A stretch of 64,000 nt of DNA from Cristatella mucedo (lineage: Eukaryota; Bryozoa; Phylactolaemata; Cristatellidae). Positions 46,986 to 56,860 of the stretch are shown here, piece after piece. Within the stretch, counting starts at the first letter, position 1, and each line of letters starts with the position of its first letter. The stretch lies in assembly GCA_009760855.2 (NCBI GenBank), contig WPIO01000020.1, forward strand, positions 5,343,501 to 5,407,500, given 5' to 3'. A program made the translations under genes and the position numbers. Under the pieces are notes generated by a model, which saw nothing but the letters and a program-made list of their open reading frames with translations, was not told where the DNA came from and made no database searches.

Positions 46986-48171
46986 AGCACCTAGCTAATG
47001 CCTGCTCGATGAACTCATCGAGACTCATGGTTTCCACACATTTGACTCATGTAAGAGCATGCATTTTGTTTATCGCTTCACTGCTTATAATTGTTAGGGG
47101 TATGCAAGAAGCATTTAAATTGTACCACTTCAGGGTAGCTCCATCAATAATCGTCTGATTCCATTGTAGCAGCTCGGACGACACAATTACTAGCTCTTAG
47201 AAAGAAAATCAACGAACTCTCAAATGATGCTGAAGAGCTACATGCAACTCAGCACGGGACACGGGACACGTGACCATCGTCTGCCACGCCTCCAAGGAAT
47301 AAGCTACCTCTCTTTAGAATCAGAGCAATGAAACGCTTCGACATCACAGTAAGTCCTACGAATTCGCTTCCTGTACCAGGAAAAGCTCTATTTTAACCTG
47401 CATGCATATACGATAGCCGCTAAGGTTTTTCTGCTGCTAAACGGTCTTACCTATAGTTTTACTAGAAAGGTGGGACCGGTATCCCCGGCAACCTAGCCTT
47501 TGTTGGTTGCAGCACATACGGTGAATTACTTCTATCCAATAATTCAGGTTACTTACATGTTCGCTCGCGGTAATAGTTTATTGTTAACTGTGAGCATACT
47601 TCATATGGTATCTGTAAGCAACACGGTGAAGCAAATGGGAAATGCCATTCATTATGTCCACTAAACAATTTAAGACTTGCATATCAATCTCACACTGAAC
47701 TCTTGCTAAGGCCTACAAAGAGCTGGGGCAAAAAAGGAAACAATATAAACGGTCTAAAAAAGACAATTAAATCCAAGGCAATCATGAATAACAAACACAC
47801 TTGCTAGCCACAAAATGAAAACAAAAACATTGGCAAAAAGTATTACTGCAATTTGAAATTGTGTCTAAATCCTGAGTTCTGGAAGTTAGCTCTACACCCA
47901 ACAAAGCAAGCATTCAGGAACAACCGTGGCCCAAAATATCTGATGCTGGAAAACAATTGTAGTTAGTTATCTACGGCTGTGTAAAAAGCAATAGGCTTGC
48001 AAGCTAACCCTAACTTGTACATGAAGGCAACCTAATTCCAACAGAAGGTTTGCTCCGAAGTTCTCCATGCTCAATTCAAGTCTTAGCCACTCCTATACTG
48101 CCACTAACATACACAAGTAGAAGTAACCGCATCCAACGGGTATTGTGAGGCTTACAGAACGTAGAATATAT

Positions 48172-48305
48172 AATTCATTTATACAAAAAATAAATTAATT
48201 TGTGTAGCCCCCAAGAGAACTTAATCTCTATTCAGGCGGTTCACCTATGCCTATGGGCTCAAGCCCAAGAACTCAGCCAGACCTTGGCCGGGGCAAGCAT
48301 CAGAA
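48172..48305 (-). mobile_element. SINE-2 copy between units A and B
   Basis: Minus-strand B-box-like TTGGGCTTGAGCCCATAG, then CCGCCTGAATAGAGATTAAG and the AT tail, with a short duplicated AATTCATTTATA/AATTAATTTGTG at the 3' end. Confidence 0.75.
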
Positions 48306-48599
48306 GAGCAATCCAAGACGAAATACCAACTGAATGCTAGCCAGTACCAGATAACCAGTTCATTAGTGCTAGCTGCAGCTGGCCCACAAGTCTGTTACAG
48401 GAGTAAGCTCTATTCTGTGCCACCGGGCTGCTGTGGTGTATTTTCAGTGAAAGGCTAATTGTCAGCTCAGTGACTTCAGACGAGTGATGCCGGAATATAA
48501 AATTTAAAGAAAACATAAAATTGGACTCAAACACTGACCATTTCTAGTCAGTCTATCTCGAGAAGACATATGGCGAGTGGCATAGCTGACGAGCCGTGA

Positions 48600-48908
48600 G
48601 TGGCCGGATCATTTCCAGCTGGTGTGAACAGCAACGGAACGTCGATGGCTGGCCCTATTGTCACTACCGATAGCCCTGTTGTAGCAACTGAAATCAATAC
48701 TACTGCCATCGATAGTCCAGCCAACGAGGCTGCCTACAGCCCTGCAACCTCGAAAGCCCAGCCGCCACCTGAGGGGTCAATGACCCCTAAGCCCGATCGC
48801 CCTGCTACATCTAAAGCAGCCACTAAGCACTTTGACAGACGCAGCTACGTTTATGGACAAACGGGTGCAGATGCTTTAGGAGGAGCACAGACAGGCACAG
48901 TCAAATAA
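48600..48908 (+). CDS. Unit B Ala/Ser/Thr-rich open frame (hypothetical, possibly dead)
   Basis: A 102-codon open frame, the only array unit where the Ala/Ser/Thr/Pro-rich block stays open throughout. It reads TTDSPVVATEINTTAIDSPA, then YSPATSKAQPPPE, then DRPATSKAATKHFDRRSY. The same positions in unit C (about 50,600-50,835), unit D (56,890-57,110) and unit A contain stops or frameshifts. The composition suggests a disordered linker rather than a folded domain. The first codon of this frame is GTG-like in context and no upstream domain joins in frame, so the start is uncertain. I infer a remnant of a multi-exon or transposon gene; its function is unknown. Confidence 0.3.
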   Translation: MAGSFPAGVNSNGTSMAGPIVTTDSPVVATEINTTAIDSPANEAAYSPATSKAQPPPEGSMTPKPDRPATSKAATKHFDRRSYVYGQTGADALGGAQTGTVK

Positions 48909-50363
48909 TAGCAAAGCCAGCTTCTGAGGAAATTTGAGGTACCCATCTACCTATTGGGTGCTTGAAGAGCTGACAAGAACTGTTACGCTTTCCTAGCACT
49001 TGGTCCATACAGGAGCCTGCATTTCTTGTATTGCTTGGTTTTTTATTCTTAGGGTCGTGCAAGAAGCCTTATGATATCCGATTGGCTGTAATCAATCTGG
49101 GCCTGAGCAGCTTTGATGATACAATGACTAGCACTTTGTTAGCCACGCCCTCATAGGAATAACCCCACCTCTCATTAAATTGGAGCAATGAAATGCTTTG
49201 ACGTCACACTAAGTCTTAGAATTCTTGCCCTTCACAAGGGAAGGCTCTATTGCCAACATCATACATTTATAATAGCCAATAAGGCTCTTCTGCAGCTAAA
49301 CGAGCTGACGTTAACTCTTACTAGACTCGAGATACCAGTCGCCTTGGAAGCCTCTGCCGGTTCCACATCCACGGTGGAAGCCTTCTGTGCACTAATCCAG
49401 GTTACCTACTGGTTCTCTCAAGGTATGAGATTAATCTTACATGATAACATATCTCATCTGTAGCCAGTTAGCAACACGACGAAGCAAATGGGAAATACAA
49501 CTGATTACGGCTGATAGAAACTTCAGGAAGTGAAGTTAATCTGACTCAGAACTCTTGCTAAGGCCTGAGGAAAATGGAAGCAAGAAAGGAACCAAAATAA
49601 AGAGTATATAAATACACGATGGCATCCCAGGCAATCGTAAATACCTAAGAAAAACCACTAGCCAAAATGAAAACTAAAATACATTGGCAGAATGGGTTAG
49701 TAAACATTCCTATCATTTGGAAATTGTAGGAAACCTGTGTTCTCAACTACCTACATAGCCATTACAGCAAGCATTCAGAAACAACTCAGATCTGCAATAC
49801 CTCAGGCCAACAAACATGTTCATCAGCTCTGTAAGACACTGTAACAGGCAATAGCATAGCAAGGTAACTCTGCCATGAAAATGAAGGTACCTTGTTCGAA
49901 CGAAAGACTTGCTCTGAAGTTCCATAACCTCGATTTATGTCTTAGCCACTCGTCTCTGAGAATAGGTATGCATGATTTGAAATAACCCAAGTAACATCGG
50001 TATTAGAAAAATGACTTAACGAAAAGTGGTAATCAAGCGATTGAGTAAGCTGACATAGATGACCGGACATGCTCGAGCGAGTGACGATTGCGCAGTAAGC
50101 CTTATTTCCAAGTTCTTTAGTTACAACCACTCCATCGAGGAAACCTACTAACTAATATTACAACACCGAGAGCGCAACTCTCAGATGCTCACGCGTGCCA
50201 CCAAGAATGAACAACATCAGAACGATGCACGAACCCTCTGCAAGGGAGGCGAAAACAAGGTGCTATGCAGTGCCTGTTGCCCGGCTCATTGGCGCTAGCT
50301 GCAACAGTCACCTGAGTCCTTTACTCAACTCAGCTCGATTCACTGCCACAAGTCTACAGTGGT

Positions 50364-50567
50364 GTGTTCGTGGGAGACGTCGTTCCTCTAAACCTTGGCT
50401 TCAGAGGCCTTAACCTGGCATCTCCCCGTGTTGGTGCAAATACAATTGGAAACATGCCGGACCCCGTCCGTTTACTGGACAAAAATTTCTTGAAAGATGA
50501 CAGTGAAGAAGGCTTAGAATTAGACTTGAACGTGACTCTTTGCAGCAAAAGTATGTCAAGTGGCTGA
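50364..50567 (+). pseudogene. Unit C exon-like open frame, homologous to unit D 56,460-56,624
   Basis: This 67-codon frame contains LNLGFRGLNLASPRVGANTI, then DPVRLLDKNFLKDDSEEGLE. The counterpart in unit D reads QNLGFRGRNLVPVPFGADNI and DPVMLRMSDAG in the same relative frame. Both are open across the compared stretch. No domain is recognised. Its 5' end is the position at which unit D is interrupted by the inverted-repeat element. Confidence 0.4.
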
Positions 50568-51179
50568 TACCTGTACGATATGGTGCCGGACCTCAAACGC
50601 TGGCAACAACGGCCATGGAGCCTCGATGGCTGCCCTAGCCCATCACTACTGATAGCCTTGCTGTAGCAAGTGCTGGCAGTGTTGCTGCCATCGACGGCCA
50701 TGCTAATGCGTCTGCCGACAGCTCTGCAACCTCGAAAGATGGCCCTGCTGCTATCGCTGTCGATGGTCCATGACCCGGTATCCATCTCCCTGCTACATCT
50801 AAAGCTGCCACCCCCCACTTTGAAAGCCGAAGCCACACCTTATTTTTTATAAACGTGTGACCTTTAGGATGGGGTGGCAGTCACAGTCAAACGACACCAA
50901 ATCCTGTTTTTGATATAATTTGAGGCATGCACCTGTTAATATTTGCTTGGAGAGTTAATCACAACTCATACTATCCAAGCTTCTGACCCGTATAGCAGCC
51001 TGTATTTTTGGTATTGCTTGGCTGTTTATTCTTAAGGCCATGCAAGAAGCATTTAAATTGTATGGCACTCCATTAGCTTTTGTTAACGTTGGCGTAATTC
51101 CACTGTAGCAGCTCTGGTTATACAACAGATAACTCTTTGAAGAAAACTCAATGGACAATATACAAAATCTTAAAATATA

Positions 51180-51335
51180 AATGAATGTATGTACAGTTCG
51201 TTTGTATAGCGCACTAAGAGAACTTAACCTTTATTCAGGCGATTCACGTATGCCTCGGGGCTAGAGCCCACGATCTCAGCCAGACCTTGGTCGGGGCGAG
51301 CACCTTCGCCGCTAGACCAAACCAGCACTGGGAAA
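51180..51335 (-). mobile_element. SINE-2 copy inside unit C
   Basis: Minus strand: GTTTGGTCTAGCGGCGAAGG head, B-box-like GATCGTGGGCTCTAGCCCC, then CGCCTGAATAAAGGTTAAGT and GTGCGCTATAC tail. Nearly full length. Confidence 0.85.
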
Positions 51336-51399
51336 TCGGCAAGGTAAATGACGACCATCGTCAGCCACATCTTCCAAGGAATAGCATGACCTCTAATAA

Positions 51400-51485
51400 A
51401 AATAATAATAATAATGCGCTTGAAAAAGCGCCCTCAGAGAACTCAATCTCTTTCTAGTTGCTTTACACTTTGTGCAAAGGGAACC
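51400..51485 (-). mobile_element. LINE-A 3' tail fragment
   Basis: ATT-rich tail plus a well-preserved terminal stem-loop (GAGATTGAGTTCTCTGAGGG, minus strand), truncated just beyond GCACAAAGTGTAAAG. Confidence 0.85.
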
Positions 51486-51591
51486 TCTTTTTAAAATAAG
51501 AGCTATTACATGCTTCGACATCGCAGTGAGTCCTACAAAGTGCCCTAGTCGTGAGTAAAGGCTCTATCAAAAGCTGCATGCATATACAATA

Positions 51592-51662
51592 ATAACAATA
51601 ATAATAGTATGCTTAATAAGGCGCCCTCGAAGAACTAAATCTCTTCCTAGGCGCTTGTCACT
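51592..51662 (-). mobile_element. LINE-A 3' tail fragment
   Basis: ATT-rich tail and the stem-loop AGCGCCTAGGAAGAGATTTA then GTTCTTCGAGGGCGCC (minus strand). It lies about 110 bp from the previous tail in the same orientation. Confidence 0.8.
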
Positions 51663-52424
51663 AGTGCTCTTCTGCAGCTAAGCAACCTGACCTTTGCTTT
51701 TACTAGACACCTGGTACCGGTGCCCTCGGCTGACTCTGCCTCACCGGCAGCCAGTTTGATGGAGAAGTCCTTCTGTGCACACGTCCAGGTTACCTAATGG
51801 TTCACTCACGATAAGAGTTAAATTTTAAATGATAACATATTTCATCTGCCACCGAAGCAAATGGGAAATACAACTGATATTTTGAATGCAAAATTCACGA
51901 TGGGCGTTTTAATCTGACTGCGATATCTTCCTAAGGCCTAAGGATAATGAAAGCAAGAATTAAGACAAATTAAACAGTCTATAAATACTCAATTGCATCC
52001 CAGGTAATCCTGGAAAACTATCGAAAACAGTTAGCAAAAATGAAAATAAAAATCCATGGTATAAAAGGGTCAGTAAATATGCCTGCAACTCGGAATTAAG
52101 CTGAGTTCTGTGTTCTCGAGGCTACAAACACAGCCAAAAGTGCAAGCTTTCAGAAACAACTTTAGCCCGAAAAAGCTTACACCCACAAACCAGCTAATTG
52201 GCTCAGCATGGCACTGCCAAGAGCAATGGCCTAGCAAGCAAATGCTAACTTGAAAATAAGATACCTTCTTCCAACAAAGGACCTGCTCTGAAGTTCCATA
52301 CCCTCGGTTAAAGTCTCAGCAGCTCATATGCTGGAATAACCTTAAACGAGTTAAATTACCCAGTAGACAGCGTATGGGAAAGCTAAAAGACACCGGACTT
52401 GTGATAATCACGTCATGGAGTAAG

Positions 52425-52660
52425 TAATGTAATATAATGAATCTTTGTCTTTAACTCCAAAAAACCATAAAGACTCGTCTTTAACTCCACAAAGCCATAA
52501 AGACTATGTTGGTGTTAGGAAGGAGAGTTTTTATAATGCACTCACAGCCTAAGTGGCTTTCGGTACGCATTCGGTAGCCAACGGACTTGTCTCACGAAAC
52601 AGCAAGAAGCTGGGAAGCATAGCAGAGTCAGGAGAGCAGTTCGTGTAACACCTGTGACCA
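52425..52660 (-). mobile_element. LINE-B 3' end between units C and D
   Basis: It matches 38,785-39,000, including GGCTTTCGGTACGCATTCGG and GTAGCCAACGGACTT (plus-strand view). A 28-bp segment (CTTTAACTCCACAAAGCCAT plus flank) is duplicated at 52,450-52,505. Confidence 0.8.
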
Positions 52661-52956
52661 ACCATTTCTGAGCCGTTGACGATTTTGCCATTCATTCCTA
52701 ATTCTAAGTCGTCTCACAAAAACCACCCAATCGTGCACACCTACCTACTAATATCACAGCCCCCTGAGTACGACTCTCATATGCTCACCAGCCTCACCAA
52801 GAATGTTCAAGATCAGAGTGATGCAGGCGCTCACTTCAAGGGAGGAGACAAACTGAGTGCAGTGCCTATTGACTAGCACATCGGTGCTAGCTGCAGCTGG
52901 CACCCGAGTCTGTCATTCAAGTAAGCTCGAATCTCTGCCAGCAGGCTGCTGTGGTG

Positions 52957-52960
52957 TGTT
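52957..52960 (+). repeat. Target-site duplication, left (TGTT)
   Basis: It matches 56,454-56,457. The single TGTT in the empty unit C site is at 50,365-50,368. Confidence 0.7.
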
Positions 52961-53133
52961 TGTACCCAGGCTGAGTTCTGTTGGCTGGGACCAGACTGCT
53001 ATAATGAGGGTTAGGGTCATAGGCAAGGCCAGGGGTCAGACCTGCTGCATGCATGGTGACTTGAGGTCACCGGGCTCTTGGGGACTGGAAGATGGCCAAG
53101 GAAGTCGTGGTGTTGGAGGCTCCAGGTCTCGCC
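52961..53133 (+). repeat. Left terminal inverted repeat, 173 bp
   Basis: Complementary to 56,281-56,453 end to end at roughly 85% by eye, with few or no net indels. Well-matched parts are GTTGGCTGGGACCAGAC, TATAATGAGGGTTAGGGTCA and GTCGTGGTGTT. It contains an internal palindrome GGTGAC-5 bp-GTCACC at 53,055-53,071. Confidence 0.92.
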
Positions 53134-53286
53134 GAGCTATGCACACGGATTCGTGCAGGCATGCTCCGGCGATGCTGCCACACACCCAAGGGAACGTGAA
53201 CCCAAGGCCCAAGCAGAGCTGGATAGCTCGTTTGGTGTTGACTTGTATGTTCCCCTTTCCCCATTCCCCCGTGTAGCATGTTCGTG

Positions 53287-53298
53287 CCCCCCCCCCCC
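53287..53298. repeat. poly(C) run
   Basis: About twelve C within the element's left non-coding part (53,134-53,780). Confidence 0.9.
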
Positions 53299-53575
53299 GT
53301 GCGTTGGCATGTTGCAGTGGAAGCTTACATATGTGGTAGTTGTCGACTCGGATAAGTAAGGCAGTTACTCAGCCGTTCGGGTTTTGGATGGCGTACACAC
53401 GTACTGTTAGATTCGTTGTCGGTAAAACCACAGGACTGCAAAAGCCGACAGACCCCGACTAACACATTTGTTAGCGCTTGCTGCGTCGTCTTGCGCCCCC
53501 ATAGTGTACTGTGTATAGGACCCTTCCTGCAGACTTGTTTAGTTCCATTGTTGTTGTTGGCAGCGCGCATGTTGG

Positions 53576-53582
53576 TATAAAG
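53576..53582 (+). promoter_or_regulatory. Possible TATA box of the zinc-finger gene
   Basis: TATAAAG preceded by GC-rich sequence, about 205 bp upstream of the first coding-like codons (about 53,783). No initiator or start site can be demonstrated. Confidence 0.3.
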
Positions 53583-53782
53583 AGGTGTAACCTAAATGCC
53601 GCTCGTCTTACCCTAGCTCGGCGGCATGGCAAGCTGCAGCATAGCCGGAGTATGGCAGGGTTTGTCAGAAATTAGCCGGTTACACTTCCGCTCGCTCCCC
53701 CGATTGCAAATACGTTGATCATAAGCCAACCTCAATTGGGCCAGCTAATTCCCTTGAAGGAGCACAAACAGCCTGATTCTGC

Positions 53783-56177
53783 TGATGCACGGATTATAGT
53801 GCACACGTTAAACCTCATCAGGTAGCACTGCAGCTTGCAGCTGCCTCCAGTGGCACTAAGGCGGTTTCCGCTGGCAAGAAGCAGATACAGCAAGTCGTAG
53901 GTCATCATGGCCGTAAGGCAAAGGTGCCTGCTGACCGTGACAATGCTAAGATGAAGAAGACGTCTGGTCGACTCAAAGGCTACTAATGTTCTCTCTGCTC
54001 CAAATGCTCCAAACTATCGTGGGTGGTTAAAAGGCACATTTCTGCAGATCACGGCAATGCTGCCGGAGCTTGCATCTTGGAGGTGAATTTGTCAATGGGA
54101 GCTCTTGATGGACAACCTGACCAGGTGTCAGCACCTTCTGGAGCTGTGCCTTCGCCAGGAAAATCTGCACCGGCATGGGCAATGGCTGCTCCTGCCTCGG
54201 CAACGACTGCTCCTGCACGGGTATCAAGCTTCAAGTGTAACTACTGTGAGTTTTCTTCGAAATGGAGAGCTGTAATTCGGTGGCACATCAAGCGTAGAGA
54301 TCCAAATGATAGTACTCTCGGAATAACCGTGGTGGATATTCCTAAAGCAAGACTCTGCTGACAGATTCCTGTTCCAATGACACAGCGCTGCTCGACTGTG
54401 GCAGTGACAATGCTCCTGCCTGCCAGAAAGTTGTCATTGGGCAGGATACAGCTGAAATCGACGATCAAAGTGCACAACATCTGGATAAAGGGGCATCGAT
54501 GCAGATCAAATGGCACTGCGCTCAGTGTGCCTACGATAACTCGACCGGCAAATTATCCTTGCGCACTTGCATATGCGCCACCATCTGAACGCCCACAAAT
54601 GTTCTTTCTGCCAGTTTTATTTGGATACAGATATGGATATGGAAAACCACTCAAGGTCCGAGCATAGGCAACAAAGTGGTAGTATCATTATTAACAGGCG
54701 GTAGATTCATAACATGCCTTATGCGCCCAATATCAGCATGACGGAAAGCACTTTCAAAAGCTGCAAGAAAGCTCATCACAATATGAATAACACTCGAGTT
54801 GATGGCGTACGTTATCACTGCATCTTTTGCGACACGAAGACAGCCCGGAGAAGTGCTGTTCTTTACCATCTAAAGAAGCATCACGGTCGGGATTTAGTCA
54901 CTTCAAACAATCTGTATCGAATAATCGTGGAAGGTTCGGTTTTGGCAGCTGCTGACAAGAACCTGTCGTCGGATAAGCACAAACGCTTTCGTTGCACCAA
55001 GTGTGCCTTCCGAACACACAAGTTGAGCCTGTTTGCAAAACACGTGAAACGCCACGAACCTCGTCCGGAAAATTACCTCAAACGTGACCGGTGCGACTAC
55101 TGGGTATCGACACGGTGCCTGTTGAATCGGCATGTTAAACTTCACCACAGTGTCATCATCGATTACAACAGCAGATTTGATACCGTGTCGTTCTTGCTTC
55201 GTGTAGCTGGTACCAACCAAGACGACATTGGTGATCAGCAAAACCTGATTTCGCATTCATCTCATCCACGTTCCACTCATGATAGCTATTATGGACATGG
55301 CCCACAAGTGTCTATCGCTTCGACAGAAGAAACAAGCAGCAGTACTGCCGGACCTACTAAGAAAGAGACACATTTACTCTCGGGCCAAAGGCAGCAGCCT
55401 CCAGCCTTCCGGAATGCATCGTCTAACGGCTAAATTCAACTGTCTGATGGCCATGCTAAATGCAATCAAAAATTGAAGAGAAAGTCTGCTACAGCCGTGG
55501 CACTGTGGCACTTTCTGTATTCAGTCTGTCAGTTTCGGTGCAAGTCAGCGAAGGATTTACGCTATCACAAGAAGTTCCATCGGCCAAAAGCATCGGCCAC
55601 CTTCAAGTGTCCCAAGTGCAAGTACTGGGTTTCGTGCAGCCGCCATCTTAAGCAGGACGTCAAATTGCACGAAAGCCACTACGTGCCGGTACCACCACCG
55701 AAAGACGCCCTTGACGAACAGGTGAAGCCATGCAACGGAACTTCTGTCAATCGGGTGAGCACTTCCGGAAGCAGAAACTACTGGGAACAGTCGGCCTCCC
55801 GGTGTGAAAATGCTGTTGAAATGTCCGAGCTCAAGCAAGGCGTAACCCACTCGCCTGTCCGACTCATTCTACTCCTCTTACCCGTGGCACCCTAGATCCC
55901 CAGCAGGCTCGAACACGACGATCAGATGTCGTCGTACTGTCGGAAGCTGTACAAGTGCAGCCACTGCCCGTATGCTGCATCCCTGCAGTCTAAGCTGACA
56001 CCGCACTGGATGCCTCACGAGCCGGCATGGCCCTTGCAGCTGCACGCTCGAGCTCGGCCACCGCGTTCGAATGCATACAGACCAACTACTCGTGCAACGA
56101 TGAAGGTTCGCATATCTGAACGACTTGAGGTGCAATATCCGATGACATATCTGAATTTCAAAATCTGTCGGAACTAA
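53783..56177 (+). pseudogene. Decayed C2H2 zinc-finger gene, about ten fingers
   Basis: The protein would be a nuclear, DNA-binding multi-finger factor. Three frames join into one array. Frame 2 to about 54,357 has a basic lead (GKKQIQQVVGHHGRKAK), finger 1 (CSLC...H..H, about 53,987-54,050) and finger 2 (FKCNYC, 54,232). Frame 1 (about 54,362-54,565) has an acidic linker and finger 3 (WHCAQC). Frame 3 (54,570-56,177) has fingers 4 (CSFC), 5 (YHCIFC), 6 (FRCTKC), 7 (RDRC), 8 (YSVC), 9 (FKCPKC) and 10 (YKCSHC). Stops in frame are at 53,984, 54,702, 55,431 and 55,893. Four zinc ligands are lost: finger 2 second His to Arg, finger 7 first Cys to Arg, finger 8 first Cys to Tyr, finger 9 first His to Asp. 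The usual TGEKP linkers are absent. Introns could hide some breaks, but frameshifts inside fingers argue for decay. Confidence 0.85.
54714..55433 (+). pseudogene. Longest open segment of the zinc-finger gene (fingers 5-7)
   Basis: 239 codons open, followed by TAA and then the same frame to 56,177. Finger 5 spans residues 36-56 (C36, C39, H52, H56) and finger 6 residues 94-114 (C94, C97, H110, H114). Finger 7 has C127, H140 and H144 but Arg at the first Cys position (124). The rest is a Ser/Thr/Gln-rich linker. The first ATG may not be the true start, because finger 4 lies upstream in the same frame before a TAG at 54,702-54,704. Confidence 0.8.
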
Positions 56178-56280
56178 CTCTTCCGGTGATGGAAAAAAAT
56201 TGCAATCATTTAGCAGCTGAAATGGCACCCGATACGACAAAGAAACTAATTCGGCAGTTTTGTGATCGGAAATTTCAATT

Positions 56281-56453
56281 GGCGAGACTGGGAGGCTCTA
56301 ACACCACGACCGACTCGGCCAACTTCCTGTGCCCAAGAGCCCCGGTGACCTCACGTCACCACACATGCCGTAGGTCTGACCCCGGCCAAGCCGGTGACCC
56401 TAACCCTCATTATAGCCGTCTGGTCCCAGCCAACCGAACCCAGCCTGTGTACA
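56281..56453 (-). repeat. Right terminal inverted repeat, 173 bp
   Basis: Complement of 52,961-53,133. The palindrome GGTGAC-5 bp-GTCACC is kept at 56,344-56,360 with a different spacer, so its arms look more constrained than the loop. Confidence 0.92.
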
Positions 56454-56457
56454 TGTT
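56454..56457 (+). repeat. Target-site duplication, right (TGTT)
   Basis: Followed by TGTGGGAGAG, matching CGTGGGAGAC directly after TGTT in unit C. Confidence 0.7.
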
Positions 56458-56642
56458 TGTGGGAGAGTGGGATTTGTCAGAACCTTGGTTTCAGAGGCCG
56501 GAACCTGGTGCCTGTTCCGTTTGGAGCAGATAACATTAGCGATACTCTGGACCCGGTCATGCTGAGGATGAGCGATGCTGGAATGATGACAGTGAAGAAA
56601 CGTACAATTAGCCTAATGAACTGACTTTTTGTAGTCAGTGTG

Positions 56643-56860
56643 ATAATAATTATAATGCAATTGAGAAAGCGCCCTCAGAGAACTCAATCTCTGTCTAGAC
56701 GCTTTACATTTGCTGGAAGGAAGCGCGATTGAATGGTGAGTAATATCATGCTTGATAAACATGAATAACATGGTTAGGACTGAAATGCACATGATCAGCA
56801 AGCAAATGTGGTTATTGGCAACATGCACTGCGTCAGCACGTATGTCAAGCCTTTGTGATA
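56643..56860 (-). mobile_element. LINE-A 3' UTR copy in unit D
   Basis: The minus strand contains GTGCATTTCAGTCCTAACCA, the GCAAATGTAAAGCG block, the stem-loop and an ATTATAATTATTATC tail. It interrupts the coding-like block of unit D, which resumes at about 56,880. Confidence 0.88.

Larger units (their letters stand above)
52961..56453 (+). mobile_element. 3.5-kb inverted-repeat element carrying a zinc-finger gene
   Basis: Bounded by 173-bp terminal inverted repeats whose outermost bases are TGTACCCAGG and (complement) TGTACACAGG. TGTT flanks both sides (52,957-52,960 and 56,454-56,457). It interrupts unit D of the tandem array: the left flank 52,740-52,960 aligns with unit C 50,150-50,368, and the right flank from 56,458 aligns with unit C from 50,369. 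Unit C is uninterrupted there, reading GGTGTGTTCGTGGGAG. That is the signature of an insertion with a 4-bp target duplication. No transposase is recognisable; the cargo is a decayed C2H2 gene. TGT...ACA ends and 4-bp duplications recall Ginger-type DNA transposons, but TGTAC does not fully match their described TGTNR end. Confidence 0.85.

Noticed and set aside
50354-50836. 160-codon open frame on the minus strand
   Set aside because: It is antisense to the unit C coding-like block, and the homologous stretches in units B and D do not keep the frame.
54903-55256. 117-codon minus-strand open frame
   Set aside because: It is the antisense shadow of the zinc-finger array.
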